In this document: positions 11,762-19,237 of the stretch, piece after piece
Numbering within the stretch: position 1 is the stretch's first letter
How the letters are laid out: each line of letters begins with the position of its first letter
DNA from: Pseudomonas sp. 2FG
Lineage (GTDB): Bacteria > Pseudomonadota > Gammaproteobacteria > Pseudomonadales > Pseudomonadaceae
Assembly (NCBI RefSeq): GCF_005502935.1
Contig: NZ_SCMP01000001.1
Location: forward strand, 1 to 64,000
Length of the DNA stretch: 64,000 nucleotides
Reading direction: 5' to 3'
Notes under the pieces: model-generated
The model's input: only the letters and a program-made list of their open reading frames with translations
Database searches by the model: none
What the model was told of the DNA's origin: nothing
Translations under genes and position numbers: made by a program

Positions 11762-12802
11762 ATGCGAATCCCCGAAATCCACCAACGCCTCGCCGACCTA
11801 GGCGCCAAGCCCCAGCATATCGGGCGGATCACCCGTGCCTGGCTGCAAGGCAAGCCACTCGATAGCGGCACTCGCCATCAGCGCACCGAGAATTTCCTGC
11901 CGCTCAGCGTGCGCGAGGGGCTTCCGGCGCTGACCGAGGAGATCACCGGCCTGGCGCGGCTGCGCTCGGAACACCCGGCCGCCGATGGTTCGGCGCGCCT
12001 GCTGGTCGAGCTGGGCGACGGGCAGATGGTGGAAAGCGTGTTGCTGCCGCGCGATGGGCTCTGCGTGTCGTCCCAGGTCGGTTGCGCGGTGGGTTGCGTG
12101 TTCTGCATGACCGGCAAGAGTGGCCTGCTGCGTCAGTTGAGCAGCGCGGAAATCGTCGCCCAGGTGGCCCTGGCTCGGCGCTTCCGCCCGGTGAAGAAGG
12201 TGGTGTTCATGGGCATGGGCGAGCCGGCGCACAACTTGGATAACGTGCTGGAGGCCATCGACCTGCTCGGCACCGACGGCGGCATCGGTCACAAGAACCT
12301 GGTGTTCTCCACGGTGGGCGACCCGCGGGTGTTCGAGCGCCTGCCGCTACAACGGGTCAAGCCGGCCCTGGCCCTGTCCCTGCACACCACCCATGCCGAC
12401 CTGCGCCAGCAACTGCTGCCGCGCGCACCGCGCATCGACCCCGAGGAGCTGGTCGAACTGGGCGAAGCCTATGCACGCCAGACCGGCTATCCGATCCAGT
12501 ACCAGTGGACGCTGCTCGCCGGCATCAACGACAGCCAGGAGGAAATGGACGGCATCCTGCGCCTGTTCAAGGGCAAGTTCGCGGTGCTCAACCTGATCCC
12601 CTATAACAGCCTGGAAGCCGACGACTACCAGCGGCCAGAGGGCGAGCGGATAGTGCAGATGGTGCACTACCTGCATAGCCACGGCGTGCTGACCAAGGTG
12701 CGCAACTCGGCGGGCCAGGATATCGACGGTGGCTGCGGGCAGTTGCGCGCACGGGCGGTCGATCTGGTGAACACCCGGCATCTGTACAAGCGCGTGCGCT
12801 GA
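11762..12802 (+). CDS. RlmN/Cfr-family radical SAM RNA methyltransferase (paralogue)
   Basis: A 346-residue radical SAM protein. The 4Fe-4S cluster cysteines are C108, C112 and C115 (CAVGCVFC). The two catalytic cysteines of the RlmN/Cfr mechanism are present: C101 in LCVSSQ and C325 in DIDGGCGQL. The GMGEPAHN motif for SAM binding is also intact. Enzymes of this family methylate adenine in 23S rRNA or tRNA. Pseudomonas also has a canonical rlmN near hisS elsewhere, so this is probably a second, divergent member of unproven target. It is single, with no operon partners. Confidence 0.88.
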   Translation: MRIPEIHQRLADLGAKPQHIGRITRAWLQGKPLDSGTRHQRTENFLPLSVREGLPALTEEITGLARLRSEHPAADGSARLLVELGDGQMVESVLLPRDGLCVSSQVGCAVGCVFCMTGKSGLLRQLSSAEIVAQVALARRFRPVKKVVFMGMGEPAHNLDNVLEAIDLLGTDGGIGHKNLVFSTVGDPRVFERLPLQRVKPALALSLHTTHADLRQQLLPRAPRIDPEELVELGEAYARQTGYPIQYQWTLLAGINDSQEEMDGILRLFKGKFAVLNLIPYNSLEADDYQRPEGERIVQMVHYLHSHGVLTKVRNSAGQDIDGGCGQLRARAVDLVNTRHLYKRVR

Positions 12803-12862
12803 GCCCTTTGCGGCTCGAGCTTTCCCGCTTGAAGGCGTCACGTCGTGCCGAAGCCGTCGCCC

Positions 12863-13648
12863 CTACTCAGCAAACAACCGAATCCGCTGCGGATGGGCCA
12901 GCACTGTCGAGGGCTTCATGCCGACTATGCTGCGGAAGGTGTGGCTGAAGTGTGCCGAGTCGGTGAAGCCGGCCGCCGCGGCCGCCTCGGTCAGGGTCAG
13001 GCCGCGGGCCACGCCGGCGGTGGTGACGAACAGGCGATGCCACTGGCGGTAGCGGCGGATCGGAATGCCGACCTTCTGGCGGAACAGCTGGATCAGGCGC
13101 GGTACCGAGAGGCCGATCTGCGCGGCCAGGTAGTCGATGGACTGGTTGCAGGACACGTCGTCCTTGATCAGGCTCACCGCCCTGACGATGCGCGGGTCGA
13201 GGGAGAACCCGGCCGCGGGGATCTGCTGCGGATTGATCAGACTGTCCAGCCAGGCATAGACCTGTGCCGGCGCGGCGCTGCTGCGGTGCAGTTCGTCGAA
13301 GTGCCGGGCGCACACTGCCTCGTTGTCCAGCCCGAACAGCACACCCGCCTGCTCCTCGGCCATGCGCGTGGCCAGCCGGGCGAAGTCCTCGCCGAACACA
13401 TCCAGATAGCAGACCGCGACCCTGGCCTGCCGAGTGTCGACGGACAACTCCAGACCCGCCGGCAGCAAGGCGCTGCGGCAGACCACCTCAGACTGTTGGC
13501 TGTAGATATGCAGCGGGCCGTCCAGGCTGACCACCAGCATGGCGGCGGCTTGGGAGAGCTGCAGCGGCTCCTCCAGGGGACCGAGATAGAAGGTTCGCTT
13601 GTCCCACAGATAAAGCAGGACGGAGACGTCAATCGGCAGCATAGGCAT
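12863..13648 (-). CDS. AraC-family transcriptional regulator next to lipA
   Basis: About 261 residues. The N-terminal part is a cupin-like sensor (about 10-130). The C-terminal 100 residues are an AraC helix-turn-helix pair, with DYLAAQIGLSVPRLIQLFRQ and the second-helix signature GFTDSAHFSHTFRSIVG. I placed the start at 13648; ATGs at 13642 and 13732 are alternatives, and none has a strong ribosome binding site. It is divergent from lipA over a 250-base region holding a CRP/Vfr-type site, so control of lipase expression is a reasonable guess, not shown. Confidence 0.85.
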   Translation of the reverse strand: MPMLPIDVSVLLYLWDKRTFYLGPLEEPLQLSQAAAMLVVSLDGPLHIYSQQSEVVCRSALLPAGLELSVDTRQARVAVCYLDVFGEDFARLATRMAEEQAGVLFGLDNEAVCARHFDELHRSSAAPAQVYAWLDSLINPQQIPAAGFSLDPRIVRAVSLIKDDVSCNQSIDYLAAQIGLSVPRLIQLFRQKVGIPIRRYRQWHRLFVTTAGVARGLTLTEAAAAAGFTDSAHFSHTFRSIVGMKPSTVLAHPQRIRLFAE

Positions 13649-13747
13649 TTCCGCGTGGCAGCCGGCCCGGAGCGGCTGCTCTGTTTGTTCTTGTAGCCGG
13701 AGGGTTAGCACAAGCCCGAAGCAGCGGCGCACCCAGCAAGGCGCTTA

Positions 13748-13763
13748 TGTGATATGCATCACA
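13748..13763. promoter_or_regulatory. Exact CRP/Vfr-type binding site upstream of lipA
   Basis: TGTGATATGCATCACA matches the CRP consensus TGTGA-N6-TCACA at all ten defined bases. Vfr, the Pseudomonas CRP orthologue, uses nearly the same sequence. The site is 135 bases before the lipA start and 100 bases before the AraC regulator start. Confidence 0.7.
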
Positions 13764-13898
13764 GTTATTTGCCTGCCATTCGCACGCTTTCATCAGTTCA
13801 TACAAGCCCAGCCCAGGCACAAGTGTTCAGATAGTTGCCATCTCCGCTGCAGTGTGCGGGGCGACAAAAACAAAAACAGAACACACAGGTTGCCCACC

Positions 13899-14855
13899 AT
13901 GAAAAAGCTGCTCGTCTCGGCACTGGCTGCACTCAGCCTTTGCACCGCTCTGCCCAGCCAGGCCGGCTGGTTCTCCACCCGCAACACCCAATCGCAAACC
14001 AAGCACCCCATCGTCCTGGTGCCCGGCATCTTCGCCTTCGACAGCATTGCCAGCATCGACTACTGGTATCAGATCCCCAGCGCCCTGGAGAGCCAGGGGG
14101 CCAAGGTCTACGTACCGAAGATCAATGCTTTCGACAGCTCGGCCAAGCGTGGCGAGGACCTGATCGGGCAACTGGAGGAGATCCGCGCGACCTCCGGCGG
14201 CAGCATCACGAAATTCAACCTAATCGGCCACAGCCAGGGCGGCGTGACCTCGCGCTACGTGATGAACGTGCGCCCGGATCTGGTCGCCTCGGTGACTACC
14301 CTGCACTCCCCGCACAAGGGCTCGCCGCTGGCCGATGTGGTGACCGGCGTCGCCCCGCCCGGCACCCTGCAGGGCATTGCCTTCGATGGGTTTGCCAATG
14401 CCGTGGGTAATCTGGTCAACCTGCTGTCGAACAACCGCAAGAGCGACTCGGATATCCGCGCCATGCTCGCCGAGTTCAACAAGAACGGCGCTGCGGCCAA
14501 CAACCAGGCCTTCCCGATCGGCATACCAACCAACTCCTGCGGTGAAGGTCCGGAAACCGTGAGCATCGCTGGCAACGCCATCCGCCTGTACTCCTGGAGC
14601 GGCACCGGGCAGATCACCACCGGCATCGATATTTCCGATCCGCTCTTCGCCATTACCGCCCTCGCCCACAGCGAGCCCAACGATGGCGTCACCGGCCGCT
14701 GCTCCAGCCACTTCGGCAAGGTGCTCAAGGACAACTACAGCATGAACCACCTGGACGCGACCAACCAGGTACTGGGCCTGGTGTCCTTGTTCGAAACCAA
14801 CCCGAAAACCCTGTTGAAGAACCACGCCAACCGCCTGAAAAACCTCGGCCTGTAG
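13899..14855 (+). CDS. lipA: Secreted triacylglycerol lipase, family I.1
   Basis: A 318-residue precursor with a Sec signal peptide (about 1-22, ending LPSQA). The mature alpha/beta-hydrolase has nucleophile Ser112 in GHSQGG, Asp262 in EPNDG and His284 in SMNHLD as the catalytic triad, plus Cys214 and Cys268 able to form the conserved disulfide. This fits P. aeruginosa LipA-type lipases, which hydrolyse long-chain triacylglycerols, need the membrane foldase Lif and leave by type II secretion. I used the start at 13899 because an upstream in-frame ATG at 13749 would bury the signal peptide. The foldase gene is next. Confidence 0.96.
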   Translation: MKKLLVSALAALSLCTALPSQAGWFSTRNTQSQTKHPIVLVPGIFAFDSIASIDYWYQIPSALESQGAKVYVPKINAFDSSAKRGEDLIGQLEEIRATSGGSITKFNLIGHSQGGVTSRYVMNVRPDLVASVTTLHSPHKGSPLADVVTGVAPPGTLQGIAFDGFANAVGNLVNLLSNNRKSDSDIRAMLAEFNKNGAAANNQAFPIGIPTNSCGEGPETVSIAGNAIRLYSWSGTGQITTGIDISDPLFAITALAHSEPNDGVTGRCSSHFGKVLKDNYSMNHLDATNQVLGLVSLFETNPKTLLKNHANRLKNLGL

Positions 14856-14859
14856 GCAC

Positions 14860-14897
14860 CTGAGTGACGCGGGCCGGCGCTTGCCCGCGTCACTCAG
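14860..14897 (+). repeat. 15-bp perfect intercistronic hairpin between lipA and lif
   Basis: CTGAGTGACGCGGGC (14860-14874) pairs perfectly with GCCCGCGTCACTCAG (14883-14897) around an 8-base loop. It starts five bases after the lipA stop codon and ends just before the lif ribosome binding site. There is no T tract. It could reduce read-through or protect the lipA 3' end so that lipase exceeds foldase. Confidence 0.8.
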
Positions 14898-14917
14898 CCA
14901 GAGGCAGGAGAACCCCC

Positions 14918-15946
14918 ATGCTCAAGAAACTCGGACTCGGCCTGGTGGTTATCGCGGGCCTGTCAGGGCTGACTCTATGGTCGGCGCTCAGCCTGCAGGC
15001 ACCGGCTGCAGCACAGCCCCCTCGCGACCAGGCGAGCACCACTGCCCCCATAGCGGATCAGCGCGGCGCCGCAGCCCTGAGTGTCAACGCCCGCTTGCAC
15101 CAGCGTCCGCCGGCCCAACTGGCCGCTCCCGGTCCATTGCCACGCGCTCTGCAAGGGGCTCAGCATGACGTCAGGCTGCGCCTGGATGAGCACGGCCACC
15201 TGCTGATCGAGGATGGCATCCTGCACCTGTTCGACTTTTATCTGTCGGCACTGGAGGATGAGCCGGTCGAGCAAGTGCTAGCGCGCATCCATTGGGAGCT
15301 GGCCAGGCAGTTGCAGGGCATGGCGCTGGACGAGGCCCGCGATCTATTGCGCCGCTACGTGGATTACCGGATCGCCCTGATGGACCTACCCCCTTCCAGC
15401 CGGGACTTGTCCGCTGCGGCCTTACGCGAGCGGCTGGAGACTGTCCTTGGCTTGCGCGGCCAATACTTCTCGGCCGAGGAAAACCAGGCGTTCTTTGCCC
15501 TGGAGGCCGTGCAGGACAACTACATGCTGCAGCGCCTGGAGATAGTGCAACAACAGGGCTTGTCCGAACAGCAGCGCCAGCAGGCCCTGGCCGCACTGGA
15601 TGACCAGTTGCCCCCCGAGATGCGCGAGGCCCGCGCGCGAGTGACCCGTCACGCCGAGCTCTACGCCACCACCCAGAGCCTGCGCCAGGCCGGGGCCAGC
15701 GCCGAGGACATCTATCGCCGGCGGGCACAGGCATTGGGTGCGGATGCCGCGGCCAAGCTGGCCGAGCTGGACCAGCAGCGACTGGCCTGGAAACAGCGAC
15801 TGGCCAGCTATGCCGAGGAACGCGAGCAGATTCGCCGTTCAGGACTCAGCGACACGGATCAGCAAACCGCGATCGCCAGCATGCTCGAGCAACGCTTCGA
15901 TCCGCAGGAGCGGCTGCGTGTGCGGGCGCTCGACAGCAGCTTGTAA
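14918..15946 (+). CDS. lif: Lipase-specific foldase (Lif)
   Basis: A 342-residue protein with an N-terminal membrane anchor (about 5-25), a low-complexity Ala/Pro/Gln linker and a long helical chaperone domain rich in Gln, Glu, Arg and Ala. Lif proteins are inner-membrane-anchored periplasmic steric chaperones that fold the cognate lipase. The family motif RxxFDY(F/C)L(S/T)A appears here as LHLFDFYLSA (residues 102-111), with Leu where Arg is expected and Phe-Tyr in place of Tyr-Phe. The ATG at 14918 has AGGCAGGAG upstream. It lies 62 bases after lipA and is presumably co-transcribed with it. Confidence 0.92.
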   Translation: MLKKLGLGLVVIAGLSGLTLWSALSLQAPAAAQPPRDQASTTAPIADQRGAAALSVNARLHQRPPAQLAAPGPLPRALQGAQHDVRLRLDEHGHLLIEDGILHLFDFYLSALEDEPVEQVLARIHWELARQLQGMALDEARDLLRRYVDYRIALMDLPPSSRDLSAAALRERLETVLGLRGQYFSAEENQAFFALEAVQDNYMLQRLEIVQQQGLSEQQRQQALAALDDQLPPEMREARARVTRHAELYATTQSLRQAGASAEDIYRRRAQALGADAAAKLAELDQQRLAWKQRLASYAEEREQIRRSGLSDTDQQTAIASMLEQRFDPQERLRVRALDSSL

Positions 15947-16165
15947 GCAGTCATTTGAGCCAATAGGTCAAGCCCGTCACCGGCTCGCGCTCCAGGTCAT
16001 CCAGCAACTCATCACCCTTGCCCAACGCCCCTGCTCGGCCGCGCGGGTTATTCCCTCCGGCCTAAACTGATAAAACTCGGTAGGCCGACTTCGCGCTGAG
16101 AGGGCAGAAACACAGTTGGACGCAAATCGAGCGTTAGCGGCTAAGCTGCTGGCAAGGAGGTGTCC

Positions 16166-16384
16166 ATGGACAAGTATGACGACGACAAGCCGCCAAGCTT
16201 CTGGCAGATGCTCCACAGCGTGCTGGCAGCCGCGTTCGGCGTGCAGAGCGGGAAGAATCGCGCCCGCGACTTCACTCGCGGCAAGCCCAGCCAGTTCATC
16301 ATTCTGGGCGTGCTCTTTACGACGCTGTTCGTGCTGGTGATCTTCGGCGTGGTCAAGCTAGTGCTGCATTTAGCTGGGCTTTAA
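16166..16384 (+). CDS. DUF2970 small membrane protein
   Basis: A 72-residue protein with a soluble basic N-terminal half (FWQMLHSVLAAAFGVQS, then Arg/Lys-rich) and a single C-terminal membrane helix (about 48-70). I recognise the pattern as DUF2970, found across Pseudomonas. AAGGAGGT at 16154-16161 supports the ATG at 16166 over an in-frame GTG six bases earlier. Function unknown. Confidence 0.85.
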   Translation: MDKYDDDKPPSFWQMLHSVLAAAFGVQSGKNRARDFTRGKPSQFIILGVLFTTLFVLVIFGVVKLVLHLAGL

Positions 16385-16608
16385 CCCTCAGTCGAGCAGC
16401 GGCTGCAGCGAGAACTTGTAATCGCGCCTAGTCGGCCGAGTGAGGGCGCTGCAGCGGCGAGAATCCAGCGCGCAAGCTTTTCTCTGAATCCGCTGTCCAG
16501 ATCCAGCTGACCGCGGATAACGCGGCAACAGCACAGGGGCCTGATCATAGGCGCGCTACCCATCCCACTCGCTGTAGGCCAGCTGTCGTAGGCGCACCTC
16601 AGGATGTC
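16385..16608. other. Intergenic stretch without a visible gene
   Basis: About 220 bases between the DUF2970 stop and the terminator of the small minus-strand gene. No frame with a ribosome binding site and no clear repeat was found. Confidence 0.5.
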
Positions 16609-16650
16609 CAAAACAAAGGCGCCGCCTCTGCTTTATAGCCAGGGGCGGCG
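16609..16650 (-). terminator. Terminator of the 37-residue membrane protein gene
   Basis: Read on the minus strand, an 11-bp stem (16640-16650 with 16620-16630, one G-T pair) with a 9-base loop is followed by a T-rich run (TTTGTTTT). It begins 27 bases after the stop codon of the gene at 16677-16790. Confidence 0.75.
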
Positions 16651-16676
16651 TCGGTGAAGCTCGAATGGATAGTTGC

Positions 16677-16790
16677 TTACTGGTGGCTGACCCAGAACAC
16701 TGCGGTGGTCACTACCAGCAGAATTAAGACGAAGATGGCGCGTGCATCCACCACGCTGTCGCGGTTATCGGGTTCGGAATGGTCGGTCAT
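16677..16790 (-). CDS. Unannotated 37-residue single-pass membrane protein
   Basis: A 37-codon frame, MTDHSEPDNRDSVVDARAIF followed by a hydrophobic helix and a WVSHQ end. The first 16 residues are acidic and polar, then residues 18-33 form one membrane helix. AGGGGAAG sits about five bases before the ATG, and an intrinsic terminator follows the stop. These signals together support a real gene although no function is known. It points away from cysI, so both genes share the 237-base region between them. Topology with the acidic tail in the cytoplasm is a guess. Confidence 0.72.
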   Translation of the reverse strand: MTDHSEPDNRDSVVDARAIFVLILLVVTTAVFWVSHQ

Positions 16791-17027
16791 GGCTTCCCCT
16801 GTTGTTGTGGTTATAGGTGGTTCGCCTTTGCAGTTAAGACCAGGTAGGCCGCTCGCTCAAGCTGTGCAGTTATGCTCTCGCCACCTCTTATCACTCCAAG
16901 TTCTGTTCATATACTAAAACATCACTTTTGCGCATAACTCTGAGCTGGTATCTTCCCCCCGGCTCCGCCAGGAGTGCGCGGCCGTGCGCGCTGATTAGCT
17001 GTAAGCAGCCTGAAAACAGGACACTTC
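16791..17027. promoter_or_regulatory. Divergent promoter region of cysI and the small membrane protein
   Basis: An AT-richer 237-base region between divergent genes. cysI promoters are usually CysB-controlled, but the CysB site is too degenerate for me to place. No clean -35/-10 pair was identified. Confidence 0.4.
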
Positions 17028-18686
17028 ATGTACGTCTACGATAAATACGATCAACACATCATCGAGAGCCGCGTTAAGCAGTTCCGTGATCAGACCCGCC
17101 GTTATCTGGCTGGCGAGCTGTCAGGCGAAGAGTTCCGCCCGCTGCGCTTGCAGAACGGCCTCTATATCCAGCGCTATGCGCCGATGCTGCGCGTTGCCGT
17201 GCCTTATGGCCTGCTGTCCTCGACCCAAGTTCGCAAGATGGCGCAAATCGCCCGCGACTTCGACAAAGGCTACGCGCACATCAGTACCCGGCAAAACGTC
17301 CAGTTCAACTGGCCAGAGCTGGAAGACGTACCCGATATCCTTGCCGAGCTGGCGACCGTGCAGATGCACGCGATCCAGACCAGCGGCAACTGTATTCGCA
17401 ACACCACCACCGACCAGTTCGCCGGCGTCGCCAAGGACGAGCTGATCGACCCGCGCCCCTGGTGCGAAATCATCCGTCAGTGGTCGACCTTCCACCCCGA
17501 ATTCGCTTATCTGCCGCGCAAATTCAAGATCGCCATGAATGGTGCGGTCAGCGACCGCGCGGCGATCGAAGTGCACGACATCGGCCTGGAAGCCGTACAC
17601 AACGCTGCCGGCGAACTGGGCTTCCGGGTTTCCGTGGGGGGCGGCCTCGGTCGTACGCCCGTCGTCGGCTCCTTTATCAATGAATTCCTGCCCTGGCAGC
17701 ACCTGCTGACTTATCTGGACGCCATTCTGCGGGTGTACAACCGCTATGGCCGCCGCGATAACAAGTTCAAGGCGCGGATCAAGATTCTGGTCAAGGCACT
17801 CGGCCCGGAAGTCTTCGCCGAGAAGGTCGAGGCCGAGTGGGCGTTCCTCAAGGACGGCCCGAGCACCTTGACCGACGCAGAAGTCGAACGGGTGAGCCAA
17901 CACTTCGTCGACCCCGGCTACCAAGCCCTAACGGACGAAGACGCCGCCCTCGCCCAACTGGATGCCGAACACCCGGGGTTTGCCCGCTGGCGCGCACGCA
18001 ACGTGGTCGCCCACAAGAAGCCGGGCTATGCCGCCGTCACCCTGTCGCTGAAACCTACTGGCGTCGCGCCGGGAGATGTCACCGACAAGCAGTTGGATGT
18101 CATCGCCGACCTGGCCGATCGCTTCAGCTTCGGTGAAGTGCGCAACTCCCACGAGCAGAACATCATTCTCGCCGACGTCGAACAGGCCAAGCTGTTCCAG
18201 CTCTGGGGCGAACTGCGTGAGAACGGTTTCGCCACGCCGAATATCGGCTTGCTGACCGACATCATCTGCTGCCCGGGTGGCGATTTCTGCTCGCTGGCCA
18301 ACGCCAAGTCGATTCCGATCGCCGAAGCCATCCAGCGTCGCTTCGATGATCTGGACTACCTGTTCGACATCGGTGAAATCGACCTGAACATCTCCGGCTG
18401 CATGAATGCCTGCGGCCACCACCACGTGGGCCATATCGGCATCCTTGGCGTGGACAAGAAAGGCGAAGAGTTCTACCAGGTGTCCCTCGGCGGCAGCGCC
18501 AGCCGTGACGCCAGCCTCGGCAAGATCCTTGGCCCCTCCTTCGCCCAGGGCGTAATGCCGGATGTGATCGAAAAACTGATCAATGTGTACGTTGAGAAGC
18601 GCACCGAAGACGAGCGTTTTATCGACACTTTCCGCCGTATCGGCATCGACCCCTTCAAGGAACGTGTTTATGCAGCGAATAATTAA
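17028..18686 (+). CDS. cysI: Assimilatory sulfite reductase (siroheme, 4Fe-4S)
   Basis: A 552-residue nitrite/sulfite reductase-type hemoprotein that reduces sulfite to sulfide for cysteine synthesis. Two ferredoxin-like/NiSIR repeats are seen. The siroheme-4Fe-4S ligands are C415 and C421 (CCPGGDFC) and C458 and C462 (GCMNACGHHH), the standard Cx5C...Cx3C pattern. Siroheme-binding arginines are likely in STRQNVQ and TSGNCIRNTT. As in other pseudomonads there is no adjacent flavoprotein subunit CysJ, so the electron donor is probably ferredoxin-like. Its 3' end overlaps the DUF934 gene by 17 bases. Confidence 0.96.
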   Translation: MYVYDKYDQHIIESRVKQFRDQTRRYLAGELSGEEFRPLRLQNGLYIQRYAPMLRVAVPYGLLSSTQVRKMAQIARDFDKGYAHISTRQNVQFNWPELEDVPDILAELATVQMHAIQTSGNCIRNTTTDQFAGVAKDELIDPRPWCEIIRQWSTFHPEFAYLPRKFKIAMNGAVSDRAAIEVHDIGLEAVHNAAGELGFRVSVGGGLGRTPVVGSFINEFLPWQHLLTYLDAILRVYNRYGRRDNKFKARIKILVKALGPEVFAEKVEAEWAFLKDGPSTLTDAEVERVSQHFVDPGYQALTDEDAALAQLDAEHPGFARWRARNVVAHKKPGYAAVTLSLKPTGVAPGDVTDKQLDVIADLADRFSFGEVRNSHEQNIILADVEQAKLFQLWGELRENGFATPNIGLLTDIICCPGGDFCSLANAKSIPIAEAIQRRFDDLDYLFDIGEIDLNISGCMNACGHHHVGHIGILGVDKKGEEFYQVSLGGSASRDASLGKILGPSFAQGVMPDVIEKLINVYVEKRTEDERFIDTFRRIGIDPFKERVYAANN

Positions 18687-19170
18687 AAACGACCAAGTCA
18701 TCGACGAAACCTGGCACCTGCTGCCCAAGGACGCATTGCTTGAGGGCCTGTCCAACTGCGACGACCTGCTCGTGCCGCTATCCCTCTGGCGCGAGCACAG
18801 CCACGCACTCAAAGCCCGCGATGGCGGCCTGGGCGTATGGCTGGACAGTGATGAAGCAGTGGAGGAGATCGCTGACGACCTCGCCCACTTCCAAGTGGTC
18901 GCCCTGAACTTCCCGGCATTCACCGACGGTCGCCATTTCTCCAGTGCGCGCCTGCTGCGTGAGCGCTACGGCTACAAAGGCGAAGTGCGCGCGATCGGCG
19001 ACGTCTTGCGCGATCAACTGTTCTTTATGCGCCGCTGCGGCTTCGATGCCTTCGCCGTGCGCCCGGATCGCGACCCGTATGACGCCCTGGAAGGCCTCAA
19101 GGACTTCTCCGAGTTCTACCAGACTGCCGCCGACCAACCGCTACCGCTGTTCCGTCGCCGGCAAGTCTGA
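18670..19170 (+). CDS. DUF934 protein, sulfite reductase partner
   Basis: A 166-residue protein beginning MQRIIKNDQVIDETWHLL, overlapping the cysI stop by 17 bases, which implies translational coupling. It has the family segments VALNFPAFTDGRHFSSARLLRER-like near residue 80 and GFDAFAVRPD near 120. DUF934 proteins are regularly paired with ferredoxin-type CysI in proteobacteria and are annotated as oxidoreductases of cysteine biosynthesis, but a biochemical role has not been firmly shown. A terminator follows. Confidence 0.9.
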   Translation: MQRIIKNDQVIDETWHLLPKDALLEGLSNCDDLLVPLSLWREHSHALKARDGGLGVWLDSDEAVEEIADDLAHFQVVALNFPAFTDGRHFSSARLLRERYGYKGEVRAIGDVLRDQLFFMRRCGFDAFAVRPDRDPYDALEGLKDFSEFYQTAADQPLPLFRRRQV

Positions 19171-19185
19171 AGCATCGAGCCTAAT

Positions 19186-19215
19186 AAAAAGCCCCGCACT
19201 GCTGCGGGGCTTATT
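19186..19215. terminator. Bidirectional terminator after cysI-DUF934
   Basis: GCCCCGCA and TGCGGGGC form the core stem around a 4-base loop, flanked by AATAAAAA and TTATT. It lies between convergent genes. Confidence 0.88.
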
Positions 19216-19237
19216 GGCTTCTAATGGCGCCAGCAAC

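Noticed and set aside
13764..13898. Sigma-54 (-24/-12) promoter for lipA, as described for lipases of some pseudomonads
   Set aside because: I looked for GG-N10-GC with TGGCAC and TTGC elements. GGCAC and TTGC occur but with wrong spacing.
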